A model generated the notes under the pieces. It was given only the letters and a program-made list of their open reading frames with translations, ran no database searches and had not been told where the DNA came from. DNA of 64,000 nucleotides from positions 62,001 through 126,000 of the forward strand of contig NZ_AP025281.1 in assembly GCF_024347195.1 (NCBI RefSeq). Reading direction: 5' to 3'. Positions within the stretch are counted from its first letter, which is position 1. The number at the start of each line of letters is the position of its first letter. The translations under genes were made by a program, and so were the position numbers. Shown piece by piece: positions 43,326-50,662 of the stretch. The stretch comes from Aliamphritea hakodatensis (lineage in GTDB: Bacteria; Pseudomonadota; Gammaproteobacteria; Pseudomonadales; Balneatricaceae).

Positions 43326-44084
43326 ATGTCGACGGATAAATCATCAGCTTCAGAACAGCAAATATTTGCCCGCAGGCTCAGGTTACTGCTGGGGCTGGCT
43401 GTATTTATGGGTCTGACTTTGCTGGTCTCGCAACCGGTAGCGCAGCCACTGGAATACCACCGGTTTGCAGATCAGCGAGCTGCACTGGCCATTGCGAACG
43501 CCGCTAACGTGTTGTCGAATCTGCCGTTTGTGGTGGCTGGTATGTTGGGCTTCTTCTGGATGCGGCTGAAACCTGAGCTGGCATTCAGCGTCAGGGCCGG
43601 TTATGTCACCTTCTTTGCTGGCTTGATTCTCACCGGCATCGGTTCGGGCTATTACCATCTGGCACCGGATAATCAGACCCTGATTTGGGACCGGCTGGCA
43701 ATGACGGTCTGTTTTGCCGGGTTACTTTCTTTGGTGATTGCCGAACGGATTGACCTGCGGATGGCGGCTGTTGCGCTGCCGTTCCTGCTGATAACCGGTG
43801 CGGCCACTGTTGCTTACTGGGCGTGGGTGGATGATCTGCGGCCGTATCTGATGCTTCAGTTCGGCGCCATGCTGCTGTTACCGGTGATTATTCTGCGTAC
43901 CCGGGGAACCGGTACCCGGTGGCTGTGGCTGGCGCTGCTGTGTTATCTGCTCGCTAAGGTAACGGAAATGACCGATGAGCCCCTTTATCATCTGACGGAG
44001 CAGTTGATCAGCGGCCATTCACTGAAACATGTCGCTTCCGCGATGAGCGGTCTGATGATCGCCCTGAAACTGCGGTATAGCTGA
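43326..44084 (+). CDS. Alkaline phytoceramidase-like membrane protein (CREST superfamily)
   Basis: 252 aa, about seven membrane helices. The CREST metal-hydrolase motifs are present: Ser in LSNLPFVVAG, His in GSGYYHLAPDN, Asp in IWDRLAMTV, and the His-x3-His of SGHSLKH near the end. Members hydrolyse ceramides or other amide lipids; the bacterial substrate is not known. The ribosome site is GGGGAGGAA before ATG 43326. Confidence 0.82.
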   Translation: MSTDKSSASEQQIFARRLRLLLGLAVFMGLTLLVSQPVAQPLEYHRFADQRAALAIANAANVLSNLPFVVAGMLGFFWMRLKPELAFSVRAGYVTFFAGLILTGIGSGYYHLAPDNQTLIWDRLAMTVCFAGLLSLVIAERIDLRMAAVALPFLLITGAATVAYWAWVDDLRPYLMLQFGAMLLLPVIILRTRGTGTRWLWLALLCYLLAKVTEMTDEPLYHLTEQLISGHSLKHVASAMSGLMIALKLRYS

Positions 44085-44100
44085 ATGCGGGCAAGTGGAT

Positions 44101-44123
44101 AAAAAAAGCCCTGCTGAAGCAGG
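44101..44123 (-). terminator. Intrinsic terminator of the GST gene
   Basis: On the minus strand: stem CCTGC / GCAGG extended by one pair, TTCA loop, then GCTTTTTTT. It lies 26 bases past the GST stop. Confidence 0.78.
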
Positions 44124-44148
44124 TCTGAGTACGTCAGGAGAGGTGTTG

Positions 44149-44865
44149 TCAGTCTCTGGCCGGAATATTCCAGCCTTTCTGGACCGCCGGGCGTTTACTG
44201 AAACGTTCCACGTAGGCGACCACGTTCTTAAAGTTGCGGAATTCGGTTACTTCACCGGCTTTATAGAAACCTTCGATGGTTTGCAGCCAGGGGGCGATGG
44301 CAATGTCGGCGACGGAGAAGTCGCCGGCGATCCATTCCTGACCTTCCAGCTGCTGGTTGATTACGTTGAGTAAGCGCTTGGCTTCGTTGATGTAACGCTC
44401 CCGGGGGCGGGGGTCTTCAATGTCTTTACCGGCAAATGCGAAAAAGAATCCAAGCTGGCCCAGCATCGGGCCGACACCGCCCATCTGAAACATTAGCCAC
44501 TGGGTGATCCTGGCTTTATCTGCCGGGCCCTTACCCAGCAGTTTGCCGGTTTTTTCGGCCAGATAGAGCAGGATTGCACCGCTCTCAAACAGCGCAATTG
44601 GCTTGCCGTCCGGACCGTTCGGATCAATGATCGCCGGAATCTTGTTGTTCGGGTTGAGGGACAAAAACTCAGGGCTTTTAACATCACTGTCCGCCAGCGT
44701 TACCAGGTGGGCTTCATAATCCAGGCCCATTTCCTCCAGCGCGATAGAAACTTTTACGCCGTTCGGGGTGGGATAAGAATACAGCTGCAGGATATCCGGG
44801 TTGCTGGCGGGCCAGCGCTGGTTAATCGGAAAATCCTCGATGTTTGTCAGGGTTGTTTCTGTCAT
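44149..44865 (-). CDS. Glutathione S-transferase, YghU/YfcG-like (disulfide-bond reductase type)
   Basis: 238 aa, start at ATG 44865 (MTETTLTNIEDF). The N-terminal thioredoxin fold has LYSYPTPNGVKVSIALEEMG, where the TPNG motif marks the Nu-class YghU/YfcG group, and NPNNKIPAI with FESGAILLYLAEKTG binds glutathione. The C-terminal all-helical domain holds SVADIAIAPW. These proteins reduce disulfides or organic peroxides with glutathione. Divergent from a LysR gene 66 bases away, which probably controls it. Confidence 0.9.
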   Translation of the reverse strand: MTETTLTNIEDFPINQRWPASNPDILQLYSYPTPNGVKVSIALEEMGLDYEAHLVTLADSDVKSPEFLSLNPNNKIPAIIDPNGPDGKPIALFESGAILLYLAEKTGKLLGKGPADKARITQWLMFQMGGVGPMLGQLGFFFAFAGKDIEDPRPRERYINEAKRLLNVINQQLEGQEWIAGDFSVADIAIAPWLQTIEGFYKAGEVTEFRNFKNVVAYVERFSKRPAVQKGWNIPARD

Positions 44866-44931
44866 CTGTGTGTCTCTTTGTGCTGTGAGCCTGACCCGGG
44901 GAAGAGGTTGCTCATTGAGTGAGCTTAGATT

Positions 44932-45897
44932 ATGTTCTGTCCTAATCGGAAACAATTAGGTAATTTGAAATTGAATGTTCGTGATTTGGATACAATAGGC
45001 TTTCGCACCCTGTCGATATTTGTCACTGTCTGTCAGACCCTGAATCTGACACAGAGCGCTGACTTGCTGGCGCTGCCGAAATCCACCGTCAGCAAAGAAG
45101 TCTCCCGGCTGGAGGAACATCTGAAAAGCCGTCTGCTGGAGCGTTCTACCCGTAAGGTCAGCCTGACTGAAGCCGGTAAGCTGGTGTATGAGCGGGCATT
45201 TCAGCTGGTGGAAGAATTCCGTTCCCTGCGTCAGGATGTGCAGTCGCTGGACACGCAGGTGCAGGGGCTTTTAAAGCTGACCGCGCCACCGGTGCTGGGT
45301 GAATATCTGGCGGGGACCCTGCTGGCGGATTTTATGCAGCAATGGCCGAAAATTACCGTGGCACTGGAATTGTCCTATTCCTTCGATGATCTGTTTGCAC
45401 AGGGAATTGATCTGGGGTTCCGCATTGGCCAGATTGCCGATGACCGACTGGTGGCCCGGCAGATTGGTGCATCCTCCCGGATTCTGGTGGCCAGCCCTGA
45501 GTATCTGGCGCAGCATCCTCCGGTGAAGGCGCCGCAGGATCTGGCGGAACATAACTGCCTGCGCTTTCAGTACAACCCCACCGATACCGACTGGGTGCTG
45601 ACCTGTGGTGAGCACACTTGCTCGGTGCCGGTGCGCGGTAACTTCTACTGCAGCAACATAGAAGCGCTCAAAAATGCCGCCCTTCGTGGGCTGGGCATTA
45701 CCCAGTTGCCGGTGAGTTCTGCCCGGGAAGAACTGGAAAACGGCTCACTGGTGGCAGTACTGGATGGCCTGTGTGTGCCGCCGATGCCGATCTATCTGGT
45801 GTATCGCAGCGGCGTTAACAAGCCCCGTAAACTGCAGGCTTTGCTGGATTTCATTGACCAGTGGGTCGCGGAAGGCAAATTCAGTTTTTCACAGTAG
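44932..45897 (+). CDS. LysR-family regulator, divergent from the GST gene
   Basis: Up to 321 aa from ATG 44932. The winged helix starts at about residue 19 (LDTIGFRTLSIFVTVCQTLN), so the true start may be one of the TTG codons just after 44932. The effector domain has LTAPPVLGEYLAG and LGFRIGQIADDRLVAR, as in the AaeR/DmlR group. By position it is the likely regulator of the YghU-like GST. Confidence 0.87.
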   Translation: MFCPNRKQLGNLKLNVRDLDTIGFRTLSIFVTVCQTLNLTQSADLLALPKSTVSKEVSRLEEHLKSRLLERSTRKVSLTEAGKLVYERAFQLVEEFRSLRQDVQSLDTQVQGLLKLTAPPVLGEYLAGTLLADFMQQWPKITVALELSYSFDDLFAQGIDLGFRIGQIADDRLVARQIGASSRILVASPEYLAQHPPVKAPQDLAEHNCLRFQYNPTDTDWVLTCGEHTCSVPVRGNFYCSNIEALKNAALRGLGITQLPVSSAREELENGSLVAVLDGLCVPPMPIYLVYRSGVNKPRKLQALLDFIDQWVAEGKFSFSQ

Positions 45898-45967
45898 TGT
45901 CGTCCTAACCCTTCGTTAACCGTCTGACTGATTAAATGATGTGTCAGTGAACCGAAGGGTAAAGGAT

Positions 45968-46408
45968 ATGAAAAAAATCGTTGGCTGGTTAATGGCAGGG
46001 CTGATGTCCGGTGCTGTGCAGGCAGCGGATCTGCGGGTGAATGTTGAGAATCTGCAGTCAGACAAAGGCAAGGTCATCATTAAGCTGGTAAACCGGCATA
46101 TGTATGAAACTGAAGAGGATGCGGCGGGGCTGCAGCGCAGGATCATTGCAACCCGTTTCCCGGCGGTCAGCTATACCTTCAGAGCGCTGCCGCCGGGGGA
46201 ATATGCCCTGCAGGTGGTGCATGACCTGAACAGCAACCATGAGTTTGATTACAACGTCTTTACCGGCCCTTCTGAGCCGTTCGGGGTATCGCGTATGCGC
46301 TGGGCGGAGGCAGAAAGCCTGCCGGACTGGCAACAGGTGAAATTTACCCTGAATGAGCCGGTTTTCAGTGCCAAACCGGTGACGGTGACAGTCACGCTGA
46401 ACGAATAA
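45968..46408 (+). CDS. DUF2141 family secreted protein
   Basis: 146 aa, start at ATG 45968 after AAAGGA, signal peptide ending VQA. The body has the DUF2141 pattern: ADLRVNVENLQSDKGKVII, PGEYALQVVHDLNSNHEFD, GPSEPFGVS. A periplasmic beta-sandwich protein of unknown function. Its leader holds an inverted repeat, ACCCTTCG / CGAAGGGT (45908-45915 / 45953-45960), with an inner CTGAC/GTCAG stem ending just before the ribosome site. This could mask or set translation. Confidence 0.85.
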   Translation: MKKIVGWLMAGLMSGAVQAADLRVNVENLQSDKGKVIIKLVNRHMYETEEDAAGLQRRIIATRFPAVSYTFRALPPGEYALQVVHDLNSNHEFDYNVFTGPSEPFGVSRMRWAEAESLPDWQQVKFTLNEPVFSAKPVTVTVTLNE

Positions 46409-46612
46409 TCCCAGGCTGCCAGCATCGGTGACAACGTATACATTTTTAATGCGCGGAATGTGTTCCCTATTCCTGCGGGGAGGGCCGGTAGGCCCGTAGA
46501 AAACCGCAGCAGGGTAGGTGATACTCTTCACGGCTGTTTTAGGTGTGTTCAGGCGGATCTGTTAAACTGCCGCCAATTGTCTGAACAGTGAGCCGGTAAG
46601 TTGAGAACAAGT

Positions 46613-47569
46613 ATGAAGTATTGGTGGCAGTCCTGTCTGTTGCTGCTCTGTGGAGCAATGTTTTCCCTGCCCGGTGCCGCGCAGAGTAACATCGTCTCAC
46701 TGGGCACCGGCGGCGTAACCGGGTTGTATTATCCGGCCGGCGGCGCGTTGTGCCGGCTGGTGAACCGGACCCGCAGTGAGCATGGTTTGCATTGTGTGGT
46801 GCTGAGCACTCCCGGTTCAGTCAATAACCTGCAAAAAGTCAGTAATGGTGAACTGGATCTGGGCATTGCCGAAGCGGGTCAGCTTTACGATGCCCTGCAT
46901 GGCCGGGGAAAATTTCAGGAAGCGGATACCGAGCTGCGGGCGCTATTCAGCCTGTATCCTGAATATATTTCGGTGCTGGTGCGCAGTGACAGCGGCATAG
47001 AGCAGTTTGCTGATTTACGGGGAAAGCGGATTAACATCGGCCAGGAAACCAGCAGCCAGCAGATTACTTTCGGCGCACTGATTAAAGCCCGTGGCTGGCA
47101 GCTTGACGATTTTGCCGAAGTACACCGGCTGGCCCCGGCAGAACAGGCCCGGGCGCTGTGTGAAAACCGTATTGATGCCACCCTGTACGTGGTCGGGCAT
47201 CCCAGCGGAGCAATCAAGGAAGCGGTGCGGGACTGCGACAGCAAGCTGATCAGTCTCAGCCCGGCAGACGTTAAAGCACTCACTTCCAATAATCCGCATT
47301 ATTATACCCAGACGATGAATACCGAGTTATACGGCCTGCAAGGCGCTGTGCAAACCGCCGGTGTAAACGCCACCATGTTTACCCGGGCAGATGCTTCAGA
47401 AGAGGCGGTGTATGCGGTGGTTAAAGCGCTCTTCAGTCAGTTTGAACGCTTTCAGCGGATGCACCCGGCGTTCACCGGGCTGGATATCAAACAGATGGTC
47501 ACCGCGCCGCTGGCTGCACCCATGCACCCGGGGGCGGTACGGTATTTCCGCGAAGCGGGGCTGCTCTGA
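46613..47569 (+). CDS. TAXI-family TRAP solute-binding protein (copy 1)
   Basis: About 318 aa (ATG 46613; a TTG at 46601 is in frame), signal peptide ending PGAAQ. The TAXI fingerprint is SLGTGGVTGLYYPAGGALCRLVNRT (shown in part: GTGGVTGLYYPAGG), with VGHPSGAIKEAV in the middle and MHPGAVRYFREAG at the end. It is a paralogue of the gene at 49419. It converges on the histidine kinase with no bases between the stop codons, so it may be the kinase's periplasmic partner rather than a transporter component. Confidence 0.88.
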   Translation: MKYWWQSCLLLLCGAMFSLPGAAQSNIVSLGTGGVTGLYYPAGGALCRLVNRTRSEHGLHCVVLSTPGSVNNLQKVSNGELDLGIAEAGQLYDALHGRGKFQEADTELRALFSLYPEYISVLVRSDSGIEQFADLRGKRINIGQETSSQQITFGALIKARGWQLDDFAEVHRLAPAEQARALCENRIDATLYVVGHPSGAIKEAVRDCDSKLISLSPADVKALTSNNPHYYTQTMNTELYGLQGAVQTAGVNATMFTRADASEEAVYAVVKALFSQFERFQRMHPAFTGLDIKQMVTAPLAAPMHPGAVRYFREAGLL

Positions 47570-49150
47570 TCAGTGAGCGTCCTGCTCACCGATTTCCACC
47601 GGCAGATCGAGGCGGAAATGCGCGCCTTTTTCCGCCGGTAGCGAATCGATGTGCCCTTTGAGTAACTGACTCACGATATTAAAGGCGATATGCATGCCCA
47701 GACCGCTGCAGCCCTGATTTCGCTTGGTGGTCATGAAGGGTTCAAAGAGTTTCTGGTGCCAGCCGTCCGGCACACCGACACCGTCATCCCGGTAGTCAAT
47801 GATCACCCTCTGCTCTTGCTGCCGGATGCTAATACTGATGTTGCCGCCGGGCTGGTTTTCAAAGCCGTGCAGCAAAGAGTTCAGAATCAGGTTGGTGAAA
47901 ATCTGGTAATAACTGCCCGGGTAACTGTCCAGCAATAACTGGTCCGGCCCGCTGATGCTGATGTGCGGATGGCAGCGTTTCAGGCGGGGTTTCAGCGACA
48001 GCAGAATTTCATCCATATACTGTATCAGATCGAAGGGCCGGCGCTGTTCGCTGGACTGGTCCACCGATACCTGTTTGAAGGCCCGGACCAGCTGCGCCGC
48101 CCGTTCCAGATTCTGGCAGATCAGGTGACTGCTTTCGGCGGCGGTCGCGGCCAGCTCATCATCCGGGTGGCGTTGAAGATGGTCTTTTGCCTGATCCGAA
48201 AGGAAAGAGGCGGCGGTAAAACCAATGCCAATCGGGGTGTTGATTTCATGGGCAACGCCGGCAACCAGCCCGCCCAGTGCGGCCAGTTTTTTGGATTCCA
48301 CAAGCTGGCGCTGGGTGGCACGCAGGGTTTCCAGCGTATCGTGCAATTCGCGGTTACGTTCTTCCAGTTCCCGGGTGCGGTCGGTTACCCGTTGTTCCAG
48401 TTCGGCGTTAAGTTTAGCCAGCGAACGCTCGGCATCTTCCCGTTTACTCATGTCGTGGAGCATGGATTCCCGCATGCTGTTCATGGCATCCACCACCTGA
48501 CTGATTTCATCATCCTTATGTTTTTTATTGCGTTTCAGGACCAGCGGCAGGTCCAGCTGGTCGAGTTTCAGCCGGCGGGCGTAGCTGGCCATGGTGCCCA
48601 GATGCTGGGTAATCAGCCGGTGGAAGATGGTCAGAATAAAGATTGATACCAGAAAGGTCTTGATGCCCTGGGAGGCCAGAATCACCAGTACTTTATCGGT
48701 CAGGCGGCGGTAGACCTCATCCAGACTGATCACCAGTGTCAGGTCGCCCACCGGAAAAACCGTGCCGTCCGCGCCCTGATGGGTGAGGTTATAGTTACGT
48801 TCAACAATGGGGCCTTCTTCAGGGCGGCTGCCGGCGGAGTAGTAATCGCCATACTGGGAACTGATTTCCAGATAGCGGATGTCCGGTAACTGGTGCAGAC
48901 CGTCCAGCTGTACCTGAATCTGCGCCGGGCTGATTTCCCACAGGCTGTTGGACAGGCTGTTCAGTGAACTGGTTTCGATCTGTTGCAGACGTTCGTCAAT
49001 GGCCGACAGTTCATAGCGGTAATCCAGCCATAACTGGGTGCCGGTGGCGATCAGTGTGATGGCCGAACTGCACAGCAGAATGGCGGCCAGCAGGCGGATG
49101 CCCAGCGGTTTCTGGTAACGGAGCTGATTAAGACGCTGCAATAAAATCAT
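47570..49150 (-). CDS. Sensor histidine kinase with periplasmic sensor domain
   Basis: About 526 aa, start at ATG 49150. Two membrane helices (about residues 17-38 and 165-190) bracket a periplasmic domain of about 125 residues. A HAMP-like segment and a coiled-coil (ELEQRVTDRTRELEERNREL) follow. The kinase core has GLVAGVAHEINTPIGIG (phospho-acceptor His), the N box QIFTNLILNSLLHGF and the G boxes DDGVGVP and GCSGLGMHI. Neighbouring TAXI genes suggest that it senses the same ligand. No cognate response regulator is adjacent; the nearest is at 55.6 kb. Confidence 0.88.
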   Translation of the reverse strand: MILLQRLNQLRYQKPLGIRLLAAILLCSSAITLIATGTQLWLDYRYELSAIDERLQQIETSSLNSLSNSLWEISPAQIQVQLDGLHQLPDIRYLEISSQYGDYYSAGSRPEEGPIVERNYNLTHQGADGTVFPVGDLTLVISLDEVYRRLTDKVLVILASQGIKTFLVSIFILTIFHRLITQHLGTMASYARRLKLDQLDLPLVLKRNKKHKDDEISQVVDAMNSMRESMLHDMSKREDAERSLAKLNAELEQRVTDRTRELEERNRELHDTLETLRATQRQLVESKKLAALGGLVAGVAHEINTPIGIGFTAASFLSDQAKDHLQRHPDDELAATAAESSHLICQNLERAAQLVRAFKQVSVDQSSEQRRPFDLIQYMDEILLSLKPRLKRCHPHISISGPDQLLLDSYPGSYYQIFTNLILNSLLHGFENQPGGNISISIRQQEQRVIIDYRDDGVGVPDGWHQKLFEPFMTTKRNQGCSGLGMHIAFNIVSQLLKGHIDSLPAEKGAHFRLDLPVEIGEQDAH

Positions 49151-49187
49151 GTGAACTGAGTTTGCCCGGTAATGACTGTGTGCCCAT
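49128..49187 (-). other. Possible short leader frame overlapping the kinase start
   Basis: A 19-codon frame (MGTQSLPGKLSSHDFIAAS) with a good AGAAGGAG ribosome site. It overlaps the kinase start in another frame and ends 20 bases inside the gene. The kinase ATG itself has no clear ribosome site, so coupled translation is possible. Confidence 0.35.
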
Positions 49188-49418
49188 TGTAGTTCTCCTT
49201 CTACCTTAAGCAAATCAGCCCTTGCTGCCAGTATTTTACGGTAATTGGCACGTCAGGAGGTTTTATTGGCATGGCTGGCGGTCATGGCTTCCTGATGTTT
49301 CTTTTATGTTGTAGCGGTTTCCTGACAAACACGGCTGCGGTGGGTAACGCCTCTCACTGACCGCAGCCGGCTTAACATAACCCGCCCGGCGGGATAATAA
49401 CGATAACAAGGTATGACC

Positions 49419-50411
49419 ATGTCTCTGAAGAACAAATTAGCAACGACTCTGCTTTCCTCTGCGGTTGGTTTCGCCGGTATTTTCGGTGCCACTGCAGCTA
49501 ACAGCGCTGACCAGACCTACGTGACAATCGGTACTGGCGGCCAGACCGGTGTTTACTACGTGGTTGGTCAGTCTATCTGCCGCCTGGTAAACCGTCAGAC
49601 CGACGCACACGGCATCAAGTGTACTGCCCCTTCTACCGGCGGTTCTGTTGCTAACATCAACGCTGTTCGTCAGGGTCAGCAGGACATGGGCATGGCTCAG
49701 TCTGACTGGCAGTTCCACGCACTGAACGGTTCCAAGCATGACACCTTCAAGTCACAGGGTAAGTTCGAAGACCTGCGCGCGCTGTTCGCAGTACACAACG
49801 AGCCTTTCACCGTTGTTGCCCGTGCGGATTCCGGCATTAAATCTTTTGACGACCTGCCAGGTAAGCGCGTTAACCTGACGAACCCGGGTTCCGGTACCCG
49901 CGGCACCATGGAAGTCATCATGGAAGAGAAAGGCTGGACAAACGAGACTTTCAAACTGGCGGCGGAGCTGAAATCTGCAGAACAGGCACAGGCACTGTGT
50001 GACAACAAGATTGACGCGATGATCTACGCGGTTGGTCACCCGTCCGGTGCGATCAAGGAAGCGACGACTTCCTGTGATGCAAAAGTAATTCCTGTGACCG
50101 GTGAAGTAATCGAGAAGCTGATTGCTGAAAACGATTTCTACGCACCTGCCAGCATCCCTGGCGGCATGTACAAGGGCAGCGACAGCGATGTGGCTACTTT
50201 CGGTAACGCTGCGACTATGGTGACGTCTGCCAAGGTTGATGCCGACACTGTTTATGAAGTTGTTAAAGCTGTATTCGATAACTTCGACCGCTTCAAGCGT
50301 CTGCACCCTGCGTTCGCTAACCTGGATCCACAGCAGATGATCGCCAACGGTCTGTCTGCACCGCTGCACGAAGGTGCTGTTCGTTACTACAAAGAACAGG
50401 GCTGGATGTAA
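49419..50411 (+). CDS. TAXI-family TRAP solute-binding protein (copy 2, transport component)
   Basis: About 330 aa, start at ATG 49419 (AAGG seven bases upstream; ATG 49413 also in frame). Signal peptide ends near AANSA. Motifs IGTGGQTGVYYVVGQSICRL (family signature), AVGHPSGAIKEATTSCDA and LSAPLHEGAVRYYKEQG. Strong codon bias, unlike copy 1, points to high expression. It is followed by a 250-base hairpin-rich gap and then the fused permease, so it is the likely transport receptor. Confidence 0.92.
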   Translation: MSLKNKLATTLLSSAVGFAGIFGATAANSADQTYVTIGTGGQTGVYYVVGQSICRLVNRQTDAHGIKCTAPSTGGSVANINAVRQGQQDMGMAQSDWQFHALNGSKHDTFKSQGKFEDLRALFAVHNEPFTVVARADSGIKSFDDLPGKRVNLTNPGSGTRGTMEVIMEEKGWTNETFKLAAELKSAEQAQALCDNKIDAMIYAVGHPSGAIKEATTSCDAKVIPVTGEVIEKLIAENDFYAPASIPGGMYKGSDSDVATFGNAATMVTSAKVDADTVYEVVKAVFDNFDRFKRLHPAFANLDPQQMIANGLSAPLHEGAVRYYKEQGWM

Positions 50412-50440
50412 GCCGAATCCCCTCAAACGGACACGTTTTC

Positions 50441-50490
50441 AGATGCCTGCAACGCTCACTTGTCGATTATGGCCTGCAGGCATCTTTTTT
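50441..50490 (+). terminator. Terminator-like hairpin after TAXI copy 2
   Basis: Eleven-base-pair stem AGATGCCTGCA / TGCAGGCATCT (50441-50451 / 50475-50485) with a 23-base loop, followed by a T-run. Confidence 0.8.
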
Positions 50491-50492
50491 AC

Positions 50493-50540
50493 ATGAGAAA
50501 ACGGTCAGAAGTTCTCCTGATCTGCTGACCGTTTTCATGT
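50493..50540 (+). repeat. Second hairpin in the TAXI-permease leader
   Basis: Inverted repeat GAAAACGGTCAG / CTGACCGTTTTC without a T-tract; sits between the two terminator-like hairpins and may stabilise mRNA. Confidence 0.6.
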
Positions 50541-50566
50541 CCCTCGCAGAGAGCCTGCTCTCTGCC

Positions 50567-50637
50567 GAGCCCTCCATCAGCCGGGCACCCACAGACAGTT
50601 TGGTCTGAGGGGCTGAATTCGGAGGGCTCTTTTTTTA
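50567..50637 (+). terminator. Third hairpin with long T-run before the TRAP permease gene
   Basis: Stem GAGCCCTCC / GGAGGGCTC (50567-50575 / 50621-50629), a 45-base loop with its own small CAGAC/GTCTG hairpin, then eight T residues. The permease start is 26 bases further on, so this looks like an attenuator between high binding-protein and low permease expression. Confidence 0.7.
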
Positions 50638-50662
50638 GCCATGCTGTTTTTTGGAGCTGATT

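Noticed and set aside
47963..48646. 227-codon plus-strand frame opposite the histidine kinase
   Set aside because: Antisense shadow; the kinase motifs on the minus strand are complete.
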